From positions 1 to 64,000 of the forward strand of contig DATMLO010000127.1 in the NCBI GenBank assembly GCA_035570495.1: a stretch of 64,000 bases of DNA, given 5' to 3'. Both the position numbers and the translations under genes were made by a program. Positions within the stretch are counted from its first letter, which is position 1; each line of letters starts with the position of its first letter. The notes beneath the pieces are model-generated. The model was not told the origin of the DNA. It saw only the letters and a program-made list of their open reading frames with translations, and ran no database searches. Below, piece by piece: positions 8,430-16,185 of the stretch. This DNA comes from DATARH01 sp035570495. GTDB taxonomy: Bacteria; Pseudomonadota; Alphaproteobacteria; ATCC43930; CGMCC-115725.

Positions 8430-9482
8430 TTATTCCGCCGCCTCGACCATCTCGGCGGCGGATGATTGATGGCCCTTCTGGTGGAAATAATTCGCCCGGT
8501 AGAACGCCAGCACGAGCTCGCGATAGACGGTCGGCTCATAGCGGGCGGGGTTGTCGGCGCTGACGCAGCTCGGCAGGCACTCGATCGTCGAATTGGGGTT
8601 TGGCGAGTGGAAATAGGCGATCGAATAGCGGTCGGTGCCGCTTTCGTTGAGCACGCCGTGCGGGGTCGACAAGAAACGGTCGTTCGAGAAGCGCCGCATC
8701 ATGTTGCCGAGATTGATGAGGAAGGTGCCCTCGATGATCGGCGGCGGGAACCACTGGCCAGACGGCAGCCGCACCGCGAGACCGGGCACCTCGGTGCGCG
8801 CCAGCGCGGTCATAAAGGAATTGTCGGTGTGCGGCGCCTGGCCGAACAGATTGTCTTCATCAGCGTCCTGCGGCGGGTAGTGCAAGAAACGCAGATTGTG
8901 ATGGCCGTCGCCGGCAAAGCGCGCGGCAAAGGCATCTTCCGGCATGTCGAGCGCGGCGGCGAAGGCCGGCAGCATGCGGTCACACATCGCGCCGAGCGTC
9001 TTGAAATACGTCACCATCGGCTGGCGGATATCGGGCAGCGAACCCGGCCACTGATTGACGCCGCGCAGCGGCACCTTGGAGACGACCTCGGGGTGGTCGG
9101 GCGCGCGGTCGTGGCTGATGAAGAAGCTTTCGTTCTGGTTGGGGCGGGTCGCCTTATGCACGGTCGAGGCGCCCTGCACCGAGGCGTTCATCGGCAGATA
9201 GCCGATATTCCAGTCGTTGAGCCGGAGCGAGAGCTTGTCGTCCATCGAGAGCTGCGTGTGGAAGCGGCGCGAGGCGGCAAAGGCGTTGTCGACGATCTCG
9301 TCCGGGACGCCATGGCCGGAAATGTAGAAAAAGCCGACATTCTCGCAGGCATGCCGGACCTGCGGCACGAGTCGGTCGAGCGCGCCCGGCTCGCCGGCGA
9401 AATACGGGCCGTAATCGATGACCGGGATCTGCGACGCCGCCGCGGCGTAGTCCTTGACACCTTGTTCCTTGAACAGATTCAT
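8430..9482 (-). CDS. 2-oxoglutarate/Fe(II) oxygenase, isopenicillin-N-synthase-like family
   Basis: 350-residue non-heme iron oxygenase. The N-terminal DIOX_N part contains IPVIDYGPYF and VGFFYISGHGV. The iron and 2-oxoglutarate ligands are visible as HTDNSFMT (HxD), STPHGVL (distal His) and RYSIAYF (RxS). Members hydroxylate or desaturate small molecules; the substrate here is unknown. The ATG at 9482 was chosen over upstream in-frame codons because it has an AAGGGG site and the upstream extension falls into the inverted-repeat region and looks non-coding. Confidence 0.92.
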   Translation of the reverse strand: MNLFKEQGVKDYAAAASQIPVIDYGPYFAGEPGALDRLVPQVRHACENVGFFYISGHGVPDEIVDNAFAASRRFHTQLSMDDKLSLRLNDWNIGYLPMNASVQGASTVHKATRPNQNESFFISHDRAPDHPEVVSKVPLRGVNQWPGSLPDIRQPMVTYFKTLGAMCDRMLPAFAAALDMPEDAFAARFAGDGHHNLRFLHYPPQDADEDNLFGQAPHTDNSFMTALARTEVPGLAVRLPSGQWFPPPIIEGTFLINLGNMMRRFSNDRFLSTPHGVLNESGTDRYSIAYFHSPNPNSTIECLPSCVSADNPARYEPTVYRELVLAFYRANYFHQKGHQSSAAEMVEAAE

Positions 9483-9535
9483 CAGCCGGCCCCTTTTGCG
9501 TTCGTCGCCCCGACTATACCCCGCCCCTCGCCTTT

Positions 9536-9610
9536 TAACAGGAGGCTCGCCTCCTGTTATCCTCCTGTTATCGACGCAAATAACAGGAGGTGACGACATG
9601 CTGTTATTTG
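9536..9610. repeat. Cluster of nested inverted repeats around a ribosome binding site
   Basis: The decamer TAACAGGAGG occurs in plus orientation at 9536-9545 and 9581-9590 and inverted at 9550-9559 and 9561-9570. A second perfect pair, CAAATAACAG (9577-9586) and CTGTTATTTG (9601-9610), overlaps the last copy and encloses the AGGAGG and ATG of a small ORF at 9598. All copies are exact. The set can fold into several mutually exclusive hairpins that hide or expose the same ribosome site, or could be a DNA operator array between the divergent oxygenase and hydratase genes. Confidence 0.75.
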
Positions 9611-9732
9611 ACCGTCATGGTTTGGCCTGTCGCGAGCCGGTTGTTTGCGCAAAAATCGCATTACCGTCATATCGGCATGCCCCGCCACATTTAAAGTACA
9701 AAAAGGGAACAAATGCCTGTCGTCACCATTGA
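9598..9732 (+). CDS. Possible small ORF with strong ribosome binding site
   Basis: 44-codon ORF starting MLLFDRHGLACREP. It has an excellent AGGAGG site seven bases before the ATG, embedded in the inverted repeats. The product has three cysteines and a Lys/His-rich tail and matches nothing I know. It overlaps the relic at 9713 in another frame. It could be a leader peptide or a chance ORF behind a repeat-derived Shine-Dalgarno. Confidence 0.3.
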   Translation: MLLFDRHGLACREPVVCAKIALPSYRHAPPHLKYKKGTNACRHH

Positions 9733-9790
9733 ACAGCCGGTTTCGGTCATCGCGATCGATCGCCTCAACTTGGGCTGTACGCGCCGATGA
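9713..9790 (+). pseudogene. Relic of the start of an enoyl-CoA hydratase gene
   Basis: A 25-codon ORF (MPVVTIEQPVSVIAIDRLN...) that mirrors the start of the intact hydratase at 10000 (MSVVTIEQRGPVSIIAINRP). At DNA level the match runs about 55 bases with a 6-base gap and roughly six mismatches, then stops. The frame ends at TGA 9788-9790. It reads as a truncated tandem copy, with a small membrane ORF now lying between the two copies. Confidence 0.7.
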
Positions 9791-9982
9791 GAACGGCATT
9801 GCTCGCGGTTTTGGGCGCTGTGATCGGCGGGGGCTATGAGGCGTACCAGAGCTTCGAGCTCATGCGCATGGGGGCATATTTCCCTCGCGATGGGGCTGGG
9901 GGTCATCATGGCCGGCGCGGCGGTCGGCGCGATCCTCTTCGCCGTTGCGCCGGTCTTGTACCGGCTGGTACGTCCCAGCTGA
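9787..9982 (+). pseudogene. Small two-helix membrane protein, frameshifted at a G5 run
   Basis: The first part (MRTALLAVLGAVIGGGYEAY...) starts at the ATG at 9787 and encodes a hydrophobic helix. At the GGGGG run 9870-9874 the continuing frame becomes Arg/Gly-rich nonsense, while the +1 frame continues plausibly as HISLAMGLGVIMAGAAVGAI and on to VAPVLYRLVRPS with TGA at 9980-9982. Removing one G restores a protein of about 64 residues with two membrane helices. It is either a real frameshift, slippage-controlled expression or a homopolymer sequencing error. Confidence 0.6.
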
Positions 9983-9999
9983 CATTTGAGGAGTTGCCG

Positions 10000-10737
10000 A
10001 TGTCCGTCGTCACCATCGAACAGCGCGGGCCGGTTTCGATCATCGCGATCAACCGGCCGGAAAAACTGAACGCGATCAACAAGGCGGTCGCGATCGAGCT
10101 GCAGCAGGCCTTCGCCACGTTTGACGCGTCGGAGCAGCGGGTCGCGATCCTCACCGGCAATGGCGGGAAGGCATTCTCGGCGGGCGCGGATGTCACCGAC
10201 CTGCCCGAGTTGTGGCGCTGCGTGCCGACGGTCGGGATCAAGACCGAAAAGCCGGTCATCGCCGCCGTCAGCGGCTGGTGCATCGGCGGCGGCCTCGTCA
10301 TGGCGATGATGTGCGACCTGCTGATCGCGGCGGAGAATGCGCGGTTCTCCTATCCCGAGGGCAAGGTCGGGATCACCGGCGGGATGATCGCCGGGCTCGC
10401 GGCGCGCATCCCGCACAAGGTGGCGATGGAGATGATGCTGCTGGGCGAGCCGATCGACGCGGCGCGCGCCTATGCGGTGGGGCTGGCGAACCGGGTCGTG
10501 ACCGCTGGGAACGAGGTCGACGAGGCGGTCGCGATGGCGGAAAAGATCGTCGATCTGGCGCCGCTGGCGCTCGCGGCGATGAAGCGATTCGTCAATGACG
10601 GGGTGCTGCCGAAGGGTCCGGCGGAGCTGGCGGCGCTGTACGGCTCACAGCTCGGCGCGGTGCGCAGCAGCGAGGATGCGAAGGAAGGCGTCGCCGCTTT
10701 CAGGGAGAGACGGCGGCCGCGCTACCGGGGGCGGTAG
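10000..10737 (+). CDS. Enoyl-CoA hydratase/isomerase family protein
   Basis: 245-residue crotonase-fold protein acting on acyl-CoA. The opening VSIIAINRPEKLNAI, the oxyanion-hole segment KAFSAGADVTDL and the GWCIGGGLVMAMMCDL segment are typical. The glutamate equivalent to Glu164 of rat mitochondrial hydratase is present in SYPEGKVG, but the position of Glu144 (normally GGGCEL) is occupied by GGGLV, so classical hydration is doubtful and an isomerase or other crotonase activity is possible. The ATG at 10000 has a TTGAGGAG site. The upstream frame is open by accident and joins the small membrane ORF. Confidence 0.9.
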   Translation: MSVVTIEQRGPVSIIAINRPEKLNAINKAVAIELQQAFATFDASEQRVAILTGNGGKAFSAGADVTDLPELWRCVPTVGIKTEKPVIAAVSGWCIGGGLVMAMMCDLLIAAENARFSYPEGKVGITGGMIAGLAARIPHKVAMEMMLLGEPIDAARAYAVGLANRVVTAGNEVDEAVAMAEKIVDLAPLALAAMKRFVNDGVLPKGPAELAALYGSQLGAVRSSEDAKEGVAAFRERRRPRYRGR

Positions 10738-10742
10738 CGCGG
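10717..10742. terminator. Hairpin over the stop codon of the enoyl-CoA hydratase gene
   Basis: Perfect 11-bp stem CCGCGCTACCG (10717-10727) and CGGTAGCGCGG (10732-10742) with a GGGG loop. The hydratase TAG lies inside the 3' arm. No U-run follows on either strand, so it may be an mRNA 3'-end stabiliser or factor-assisted terminator rather than a classic intrinsic one. Confidence 0.5.
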
Positions 10743-10760
10743 GGCAGGCGAGGGAAGGAG

Positions 10761-10958
10761 CTAGGCGGCGAAAAGCTGGAAGGTCTTGGAGCGCTCGACG
10801 CGGGCGGCTTCCTTGGCGGCGCTGTAGTCGCGCAACGCGGCGCGATCGGCGTCGGAAACCGCGGCGTGGGTGGGAACAGCGCAGGCGGTCGGGCAGCGGG
10901 TGATGCCCTTCTTGCGCATGAATTCGGCGACCAACGCGTCCTGTTCGTTCTGGGACAT
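10761..10958 (-). CDS. Small conserved-looking protein of unknown function
   Basis: 65-residue soluble protein with a GGGAGA ribosome site upstream of the ATG. It opens MSQNEQDALVAEFMRKKG, then a KGITRCPTACAVPT segment with a CxxxC pair, then an acidic/Ala-rich helix ending in ERSKTFQLFAA. The cysteine pair could bind a metal or form a disulfide. The codon use resembles its neighbours, which supports a real gene. I do not recognise the family. Confidence 0.65.
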   Translation of the reverse strand: MSQNEQDALVAEFMRKKGITRCPTACAVPTHAAVSDADRAALRDYSAAKEAARVERSKTFQLFAA

Positions 10959-11141
10959 GGGGAGTCTCCCGGTGGCCTTTTAACCTTAACGCTGCACCAC
11001 TGGTTACATCCCAATTCGTTAACAACGCGTTAGATCAAAAACCGTCGATAAAATTTTTGCGCGAGTCGGTCAGGAGCGCCGATATGGCTTTTTGCGTATC
11101 TGCGACATTATAGTTGTCGCGAGGTACAAAAGAGGCGGCCC

Positions 11142-11978
11142 TTGGCCCAATCCGACCTGACCATCCATTTCTGGGGTGTGCGCGGCAGCATCCCCTGCCC
11201 CGGGTTCGAAACGATCCGATACGGCGGCAATACGTCGTGCGTCGAGATCCGCTGCGGCCGCCGCTTGCTGGTGTTCGACGGCGGTTCGGGGCTGCGGCCG
11301 CTCGGCAAGGCGCTGGTCGCGGCGGGGCGCAATGTCGATCTCGATCTATTTTACAGCCACACGCATTTCGACCACATCGTCGGGCTGCCATTCTTCGCGC
11401 CGGCCTATTCGCAGGGGACACGCATACGCTTTTGGGCCGGGCATCTGAAGCCCGTCGGCCTCAACATCAAGACCGTGCTCGAGCAGATGATGTCGCCGCC
11501 GCTTTTCCCGATCCCGATCGACATCTTCGCGGCGCGGCTCGATTTCCGCGATTTCAACGCTGGCGACACGCTGACCCCGTATTCCGCGATCAAGCTGGTG
11601 ACCGCGCCGCTCAACCACCCCGACGGCGCCACCGGGTATCGCGTGGAATTCGCTGGCAAGGTCGTCGCCTACATCACCGATACCGAGCACCACGCCGGCG
11701 TCAGCGACGCCAACGTGCTCAAGCTCATGCACCACGCCGACGTCGCGATCTACGATTGCACCTATACGGACGAGGAATACCCGCGGCACCGGCACTGGGG
11801 ACATTCGACCTGGGAGGAAGGCGTGCGCCTCGCCAAAGAAGCGCACGTCAAGCAGTTCGTGATCTTCCACCACGACCCCAGCCACACCGACGCGATGATG
11901 GATCAGATCGCCGCCGATGCGACAAAGCAGCGGCCCGGCACCGTCGTCGCCCATGACGGGCTGATGATCGAGCTTTAG
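11142..11978 (+). CDS. MBL-fold metallohydrolase (RNase Z/phosphodiesterase-like)
   Basis: 278-residue beta-lactamase-fold protein. It opens with IHFWGVRGSIPCPG and RYGGNTSCVEI, the hallmark of a group related to phosphodiesterases and sensor-linked MBL proteins. Metal ligands are HTHFDH (73-78), a following DTEHH segment, HSTWEEG and FHHDPSH. It starts with TTG at 11142 behind an AGAGG site; no better start exists in frame. It is convergent with the ABC operon and stands alone, behind an AT-richer 180-bp upstream gap likely to hold its promoter. Confidence 0.88.
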   Translation: MAQSDLTIHFWGVRGSIPCPGFETIRYGGNTSCVEIRCGRRLLVFDGGSGLRPLGKALVAAGRNVDLDLFYSHTHFDHIVGLPFFAPAYSQGTRIRFWAGHLKPVGLNIKTVLEQMMSPPLFPIPIDIFAARLDFRDFNAGDTLTPYSAIKLVTAPLNHPDGATGYRVEFAGKVVAYITDTEHHAGVSDANVLKLMHHADVAIYDCTYTDEEYPRHRHWGHSTWEEGVRLAKEAHVKQFVIFHHDPSHTDAMMDQIAADATKQRPGTVVAHDGLMIEL

Positions 11979-11980
11979 CC

Positions 11981-13186
11981 TTAGTGGTACGGGTCGGCGG
12001 CGTCGCGCAGCCCGTCGCCGAAAAAGTTGAACGCCAGCACCGTCACGATCACCGGCACCACCGGCAGCATCAGCCACGGGTAGAGCGCGACGACGCTGAT
12101 ATTCTGCGACTCGTTCAACAGCACGCCCCAGCTGGTGATCGGCGGGCGCAGGCCGAGGCCGAGGAAGGACAGCGCGGTTTCGCCGAGGATCATGCTCGGG
12201 ATCACGAGCGTCGCCGAGGCGATCAGGTGGCTCATAAAGCTCGGCAGCAGATGACGGCCGATGATCCTGGCCGGGGTCGCGCCCATCAGCACCGCGGCGG
12301 TGCAGAAATCCTCCTCGCGCAGCGACAGCAGCTTTGAGCGCACCGCGCGCGCGAGATGCGTCCACTCGATCATGCCGAGAATGAGGGTGATGCCGAAATA
12401 GATAAGAAGCGGGCTCCAGGTCACCGGCAGGATCGCACCCAGCGCCATCCAGAGCGGCAGATGCGGGAAAGACTGCACGACCTCGATGCCGCGCTGGATC
12501 AGGATGTCGGTCCAGCCGCCGTAATAGCCGGCGATGCCGCCGATCAGGATGCCGAGCGTAAAGCTGACCGAGACGCCGATCAGTCCGACCGTCAGCGATA
12601 TCCGTGCGCCATAGATGATGCGCGACAGGAGATCGCGGCCCAGCCGGTCAGTCCCGAGCAGGAAAAGCTGGCCGCCCTCTGACGGGCAGACCAGGTGAAA
12701 GCGCATCGGGATGTAGCCCCAAAAGAGGTACTTGTCCCCGCCGCAGAAGAACCGCAGCGTCTCGTGCTTTGCCGCGTTCGCGGTGTAGACGCGCTTCAGG
12801 TTGTTCATGTCGAGCCGGTAATCGTAGCCCTCGACATAAGGCGCCACGAGACTGCCGTTCTCGAAAATATGCACCTTCTGCGGCGGCGCGTAGATGAAGT
12901 CGGTGTTGCGGGTGTCGAGCGCGTAGGGCGCGAGGAACTCGCTGACCAAGGTCGTCGCGTAAAACGCCAGCAGCAGAAACCCGCAAACAACCGCGACCCG
13001 GTGGCGCAGCAGGCGCCACCACATCAGGCGCCACTGCGACGCCTGAGAATAGCGGGCCTGCCCAACGGTCATCGCCTCGACCGACATCGGGTCGAACGGC
13101 ACCGGCGACACGTAATGCGGTAGCGCGCCGCTGTCTTCGCCGGGCGTCGGGCGACGGTCGGCGGGGTCGAGGGTGATGTCGGTCAT
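11981..13186 (-). CDS. ABC transporter permease, OppC/YejE-like
   Basis: 401-residue inner-membrane permease of a peptide-type ABC importer. There is a 60-residue cytoplasmic N-terminus, a first membrane helix (VAVVCGFLLLAFYATTLVS), then a long periplasmic loop of about 100 residues. The signature FLLGTDRLGRDLLSRIIYGARISL region follows, then four more helices. The coupling (EAA) loop reads LLPSFMSHLIASATLVIPSM and ends in ALSFLGLGLRPP. It is the last gene of the minus-strand operon and overlaps the OppB-like gene by 4 bases. The long loop is typical of YejE. Confidence 0.93.
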   Translation of the reverse strand: MTDITLDPADRRPTPGEDSGALPHYVSPVPFDPMSVEAMTVGQARYSQASQWRLMWWRLLRHRVAVVCGFLLLAFYATTLVSEFLAPYALDTRNTDFIYAPPQKVHIFENGSLVAPYVEGYDYRLDMNNLKRVYTANAAKHETLRFFCGGDKYLFWGYIPMRFHLVCPSEGGQLFLLGTDRLGRDLLSRIIYGARISLTVGLIGVSVSFTLGILIGGIAGYYGGWTDILIQRGIEVVQSFPHLPLWMALGAILPVTWSPLLIYFGITLILGMIEWTHLARAVRSKLLSLREEDFCTAAVLMGATPARIIGRHLLPSFMSHLIASATLVIPSMILGETALSFLGLGLRPPITSWGVLLNESQNISVVALYPWLMLPVVPVIVTVLAFNFFGDGLRDAADPYH

Positions 13187-14181
13187 TGCCGGCGCCCCGA
13201 TTGCAGGCGAATGCGCGGGTCGAGCGTCGCCAGCGCCAGATCGGAAATGAAGACGCCGATCACCGTCAAAAAGCTCATGAACATCAAGAACGAGCCGGCA
13301 AGATACATGTCCTGGCTGCGCAGCGCATCCAGCAGCATCGGCCCGGTCGTCGGCAGCGACATCACCACCGAGACGATCACCGCACCCGAAATCACCTGCG
13401 GCAACAGCGAGCCGATATCGCTGATGAACGGGTTGAGCGCCATGCGCAGCGGGTATTTGAGCAGCACCTTCAACGGGTGCAGCCCCTTGGCGCGGGCGGT
13501 TACGACATATTGCTTTTGCAGCTCGTCCAACAGGTTGGCGCGCAGCCGGCGGATCATGCTGGCGGTGCCGGCGGTGCCGATCACGATGACCGGAATCCAG
13601 ATATGAGCGAGAACCGAGCCGGCCTTACCCATGCTCCACGACTGGTTCATGTAATTCGGGTCCATGAGCCCGCCCACCGAGATGCCAAACCACACATGGG
13701 CGAAGTAGACGAGCACCAGCGCCAGCAGAAAGCTCGGTGTCGCCAGGCCGAGAAAGCCGACGAAGGTGAGCACGTAATCGCCGAGGCTGTATTGCCGCAC
13801 CGCCGAATAGACGCCGATCGGAAACGCGACGACATAGGTGAAGATGATCGTCGCGACCGAGACGAGAAAGGTCAGCAGCAGACGGTCGCCGACCACCTTA
13901 TTGACCGGCATGTCGTAGAGGAACGAATAGCCCATGTCGCCACGCAGGAGGCCGGTGACCCAGAGCAGATACTGTTTCCACAGCGGCAGGTCGAAACCGT
14001 ATTGCGCCTTGAGGAAGGCGATCTTTTGCAGGTCCGCATGCTCGCCCGAGCTTTGCAGCTGGGCGATATAGGTCGAGAAATAGTCGCCGGGCGGCAGGTG
14101 GATGATCGTGAAGATCGCGATGCTGATGACGATCAGCGTCGGGATCATGATGAGGATGCGGTGGACGATATAGCCGAGCAT
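13183..14181 (-). CDS. ABC transporter permease, OppB/YejB-like
   Basis: 332-residue inner-membrane permease. It begins MLGYIVHRILIMIPTLIVISIAIF, the classic OppB first helix, then a periplasmic loop. The GFDLPLWKQYLLWVTGLLRGDMGYSF block marks DppB/OppB proteins. The coupling loop has the ARAKGLHPLKVLLKYPLRMALNPF motif. It pairs with the OppC-like permease (4-base overlap) and directly abuts the solute-binding gene. Imports oligopeptides or similar molecules by family. Confidence 0.93.
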   Translation of the reverse strand: MLGYIVHRILIMIPTLIVISIAIFTIIHLPPGDYFSTYIAQLQSSGEHADLQKIAFLKAQYGFDLPLWKQYLLWVTGLLRGDMGYSFLYDMPVNKVVGDRLLLTFLVSVATIIFTYVVAFPIGVYSAVRQYSLGDYVLTFVGFLGLATPSFLLALVLVYFAHVWFGISVGGLMDPNYMNQSWSMGKAGSVLAHIWIPVIVIGTAGTASMIRRLRANLLDELQKQYVVTARAKGLHPLKVLLKYPLRMALNPFISDIGSLLPQVISGAVIVSVVMSLPTTGPMLLDALRSQDMYLAGSFLMFMSFLTVIGVFISDLALATLDPRIRLQSGRRQ

Positions 14182-16185
14182 CTAGCGCTCCGCCGGAGTC
14201 GCTTGCGCGGTCGAGCCGCCGCCCGGCTCGGCAAACCAGAAGCCGTCGGGCTTGTAGATGCCGAATTGCGCGCCGGGGTCCCAGTTGAACATGCCGTCGG
14301 TCGGCACGTTGCGCAGCCGGTCGTTGACGACGACGGGCTGCAGCACGCCGGCGACGGTGCCCATCGAAAACACCTGGTCGGACCAGATCGCCAGCATCTG
14401 GTGCCAGATCTTCTCCTGGTCGCCCGCATCGGTCGCGGCGAGCCATTGGTTGTAAAGATCGAGCAGCTGCTTTGCCTCCGGCAAGTCGGGCGGTTCACCC
14501 GATTGGCCCTTGGTCTCGACGTATTCGCCCCATTCTGGCCATTCGAGCTGTTGCTGGCTGGTCGGGGCGAACTCGCTGGGCGACATCGCCGCGGTGGCGA
14601 GGCCATTCTCGATGCCCTTATCCATCGACATCAGCGCCTCACCGGAGAATACCCGGCGGCGGAACAGAGTGAGTTGCGCCGGCTTTGAATAAAGCTGGAC
14701 GCCGATACGCCGCCAGGAATCGCGGATCAGCTCGAGAACATCGGATTTCTCGCTCGACTCGCCGGAATCCTCGACGGTGATCGCGCACGGACGGCCGTCG
14801 GGCAGCAGCCGCATGCCGTCGGCATCCTTTTTGGTGAGACCGACTTGATCGAGCAGCGCATTGGCCTGGTCGATATCGTATTTGCTCCAGTCCGAACGAT
14901 ACGCGGTGCGGTAGAGCGGGCTTTGCGGCAGCACCGTGTTCTGCCCCTCGATCGCCAGCCCGAAATAGAGCGCCTGGTTGATCTCGTGCCGGTCGATCGC
15001 CAGCGACAGCGCGCGGCGGAAACGCACGTCGCGCATCAACGCGCGCCAGGCATCGTCATTGACGTTGAGATTGGGGTAAAGCGCGAGCTGGCTGCCCGGG
15101 CCGGTGCGCCACAGCCGCACGTGGTAGTCGCCGGCCGAGTCGCCGGCCTTGAGGAAGGTGTAATCGTCAAAGCGCAAATACCGCGCCTGCAGGTCGCTTT
15201 CGCCGGCGCCGGTCTTGGCCGGGATGATCTGCGAGTCGGCGATGGTGAAGACGACGCGGTCGAGATAGGGCAGCTGATGCCCCGCACCGTCGACCCGGTA
15301 GTAGTAAGGATTGCGCTCAAAGACGATGCGGTCGGCCGGGAGCTTGGTCTTGAGAACCCAAGGGTCGAGCGTCGGGAATTTCGGGTCGTCGTTCTTGTAG
15401 GGGACGTCTTTTTTGGCGTGAAGTGCCGCCCAATTGTGGGTGCCCGCATCCTTGACCATGTCGGCGAGCTTTTGCGGATCAGCGTATTTCTGGTGGAACT
15501 GCTTGAGGTAGTGCGCCGGCGCGTAGATGAAGAGCGGGTCCGGGCCGGCGAGCGCGGGCAGGAACAGCGGGTTCGGCTTGTCCCAGGTGAAGCGGACCGT
15601 CGTCTCGTCGAGGACCTCGAATTTTGGCGGCTGGCCATCGACCAGCATCTGCAGCGGCAGCCCAGATGGCGACAGGTCGGAGTTGTTGGCGATGTCCTCG
15701 AACCAGTACCGGAAATCCTCGGAGGTGAAAGGCTGGCCATCGGACCATTTGTGACCCGGACGCAGATGCAGCGTGAAGATGCGCCCTTCCTGCTGATCGA
15801 CGCCCAAGAGGATGTCGGGGACGATGGCGAGCCCCGGCGTGTAGTCGACCAGCCGCGCATAGCCGTAGACGACCATGAGCCGGACATCCTTGGGGCTCGC
15901 CATCAGCATGCGCAGGTCGCCGCCCGGCTTGCCGAATCTCTCGAGCTCGGCAAGCGCCGGCTCTTTGGGGATGCGCTGCACCACCGGCGGCAGCTTGCCG
16001 GCCGCCACGTCCTTGGCGAAAAACGGCGTCTCCTGCAGTGCGGCGTGGGCATCGCCGGCGGCGAGGGCCAACGCGACAAGAGCCGCAATGAAGAGCAGAA
16101 CCCTGCCCCTCACCCCAGCCCTCTCCCCGTAAACGGGGCGAGGGAGCGCGCCGATGCCGCGGCAGAGGGCGAAGACACACCTCAT
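14182..16185 (-). CDS. Extracellular solute-binding protein family 5, YejA-like
   Basis: 667-residue periplasmic binding protein for the peptide-type importer. The mature part has family-5 landmarks: LHLRPGHKWSDGQPFTSEDFRYWFEDI, VRFTWDKPNP, RFRRALSLAIDRHEIN and GQNTVLPQSP. The ATG at 16185 overlaps the ATPase stop, giving translational coupling. However, codons 15-30 lie in a palindromic repeat and the hydrophobic signal core (VLLFIAALVALALAAGDAHA) starts only near residue 29. A GTG at 16113, right inside the repeat and behind its AGAGGG, gives a more normal 24-residue signal peptide and may be the start actually used. Confidence 0.92.
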   Translation of the reverse strand: MRCVFALCRGIGALPRPVYGERAGVRGRVLLFIAALVALALAAGDAHAALQETPFFAKDVAAGKLPPVVQRIPKEPALAELERFGKPGGDLRMLMASPKDVRLMVVYGYARLVDYTPGLAIVPDILLGVDQQEGRIFTLHLRPGHKWSDGQPFTSEDFRYWFEDIANNSDLSPSGLPLQMLVDGQPPKFEVLDETTVRFTWDKPNPLFLPALAGPDPLFIYAPAHYLKQFHQKYADPQKLADMVKDAGTHNWAALHAKKDVPYKNDDPKFPTLDPWVLKTKLPADRIVFERNPYYYRVDGAGHQLPYLDRVVFTIADSQIIPAKTGAGESDLQARYLRFDDYTFLKAGDSAGDYHVRLWRTGPGSQLALYPNLNVNDDAWRALMRDVRFRRALSLAIDRHEINQALYFGLAIEGQNTVLPQSPLYRTAYRSDWSKYDIDQANALLDQVGLTKKDADGMRLLPDGRPCAITVEDSGESSEKSDVLELIRDSWRRIGVQLYSKPAQLTLFRRRVFSGEALMSMDKGIENGLATAAMSPSEFAPTSQQQLEWPEWGEYVETKGQSGEPPDLPEAKQLLDLYNQWLAATDAGDQEKIWHQMLAIWSDQVFSMGTVAGVLQPVVVNDRLRNVPTDGMFNWDPGAQFGIYKPDGFWFAEPGGGSTAQATPAER
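16106..16146. repeat. Palindromic repeat element at the 5' end of the YejA-like gene
   Basis: Imperfect palindrome with CTCACCCCAGCCCTCTCCCC, a GTAAAC loop and GGGGCGAGGGAG. It belongs to the common CTC-rich/GAG-rich intergenic repeats of alphaproteobacteria. It lies inside, or directly before, the signal-peptide coding part of the solute-binding gene and supplies an AGAGGG sequence that can serve as ribosome site. Related elements occur at 55108, 55951, 56022 and 60037. Confidence 0.75.

Noticed and set aside
13186..14688. 500-codon plus-strand frame opposite the OppB-like and solute-binding genes
   Set aside because: Composition is Arg/His/Gln-rich with no motif, typical of antisense frames in high-GC genes; the minus strand encodes well-conserved transporter proteins.
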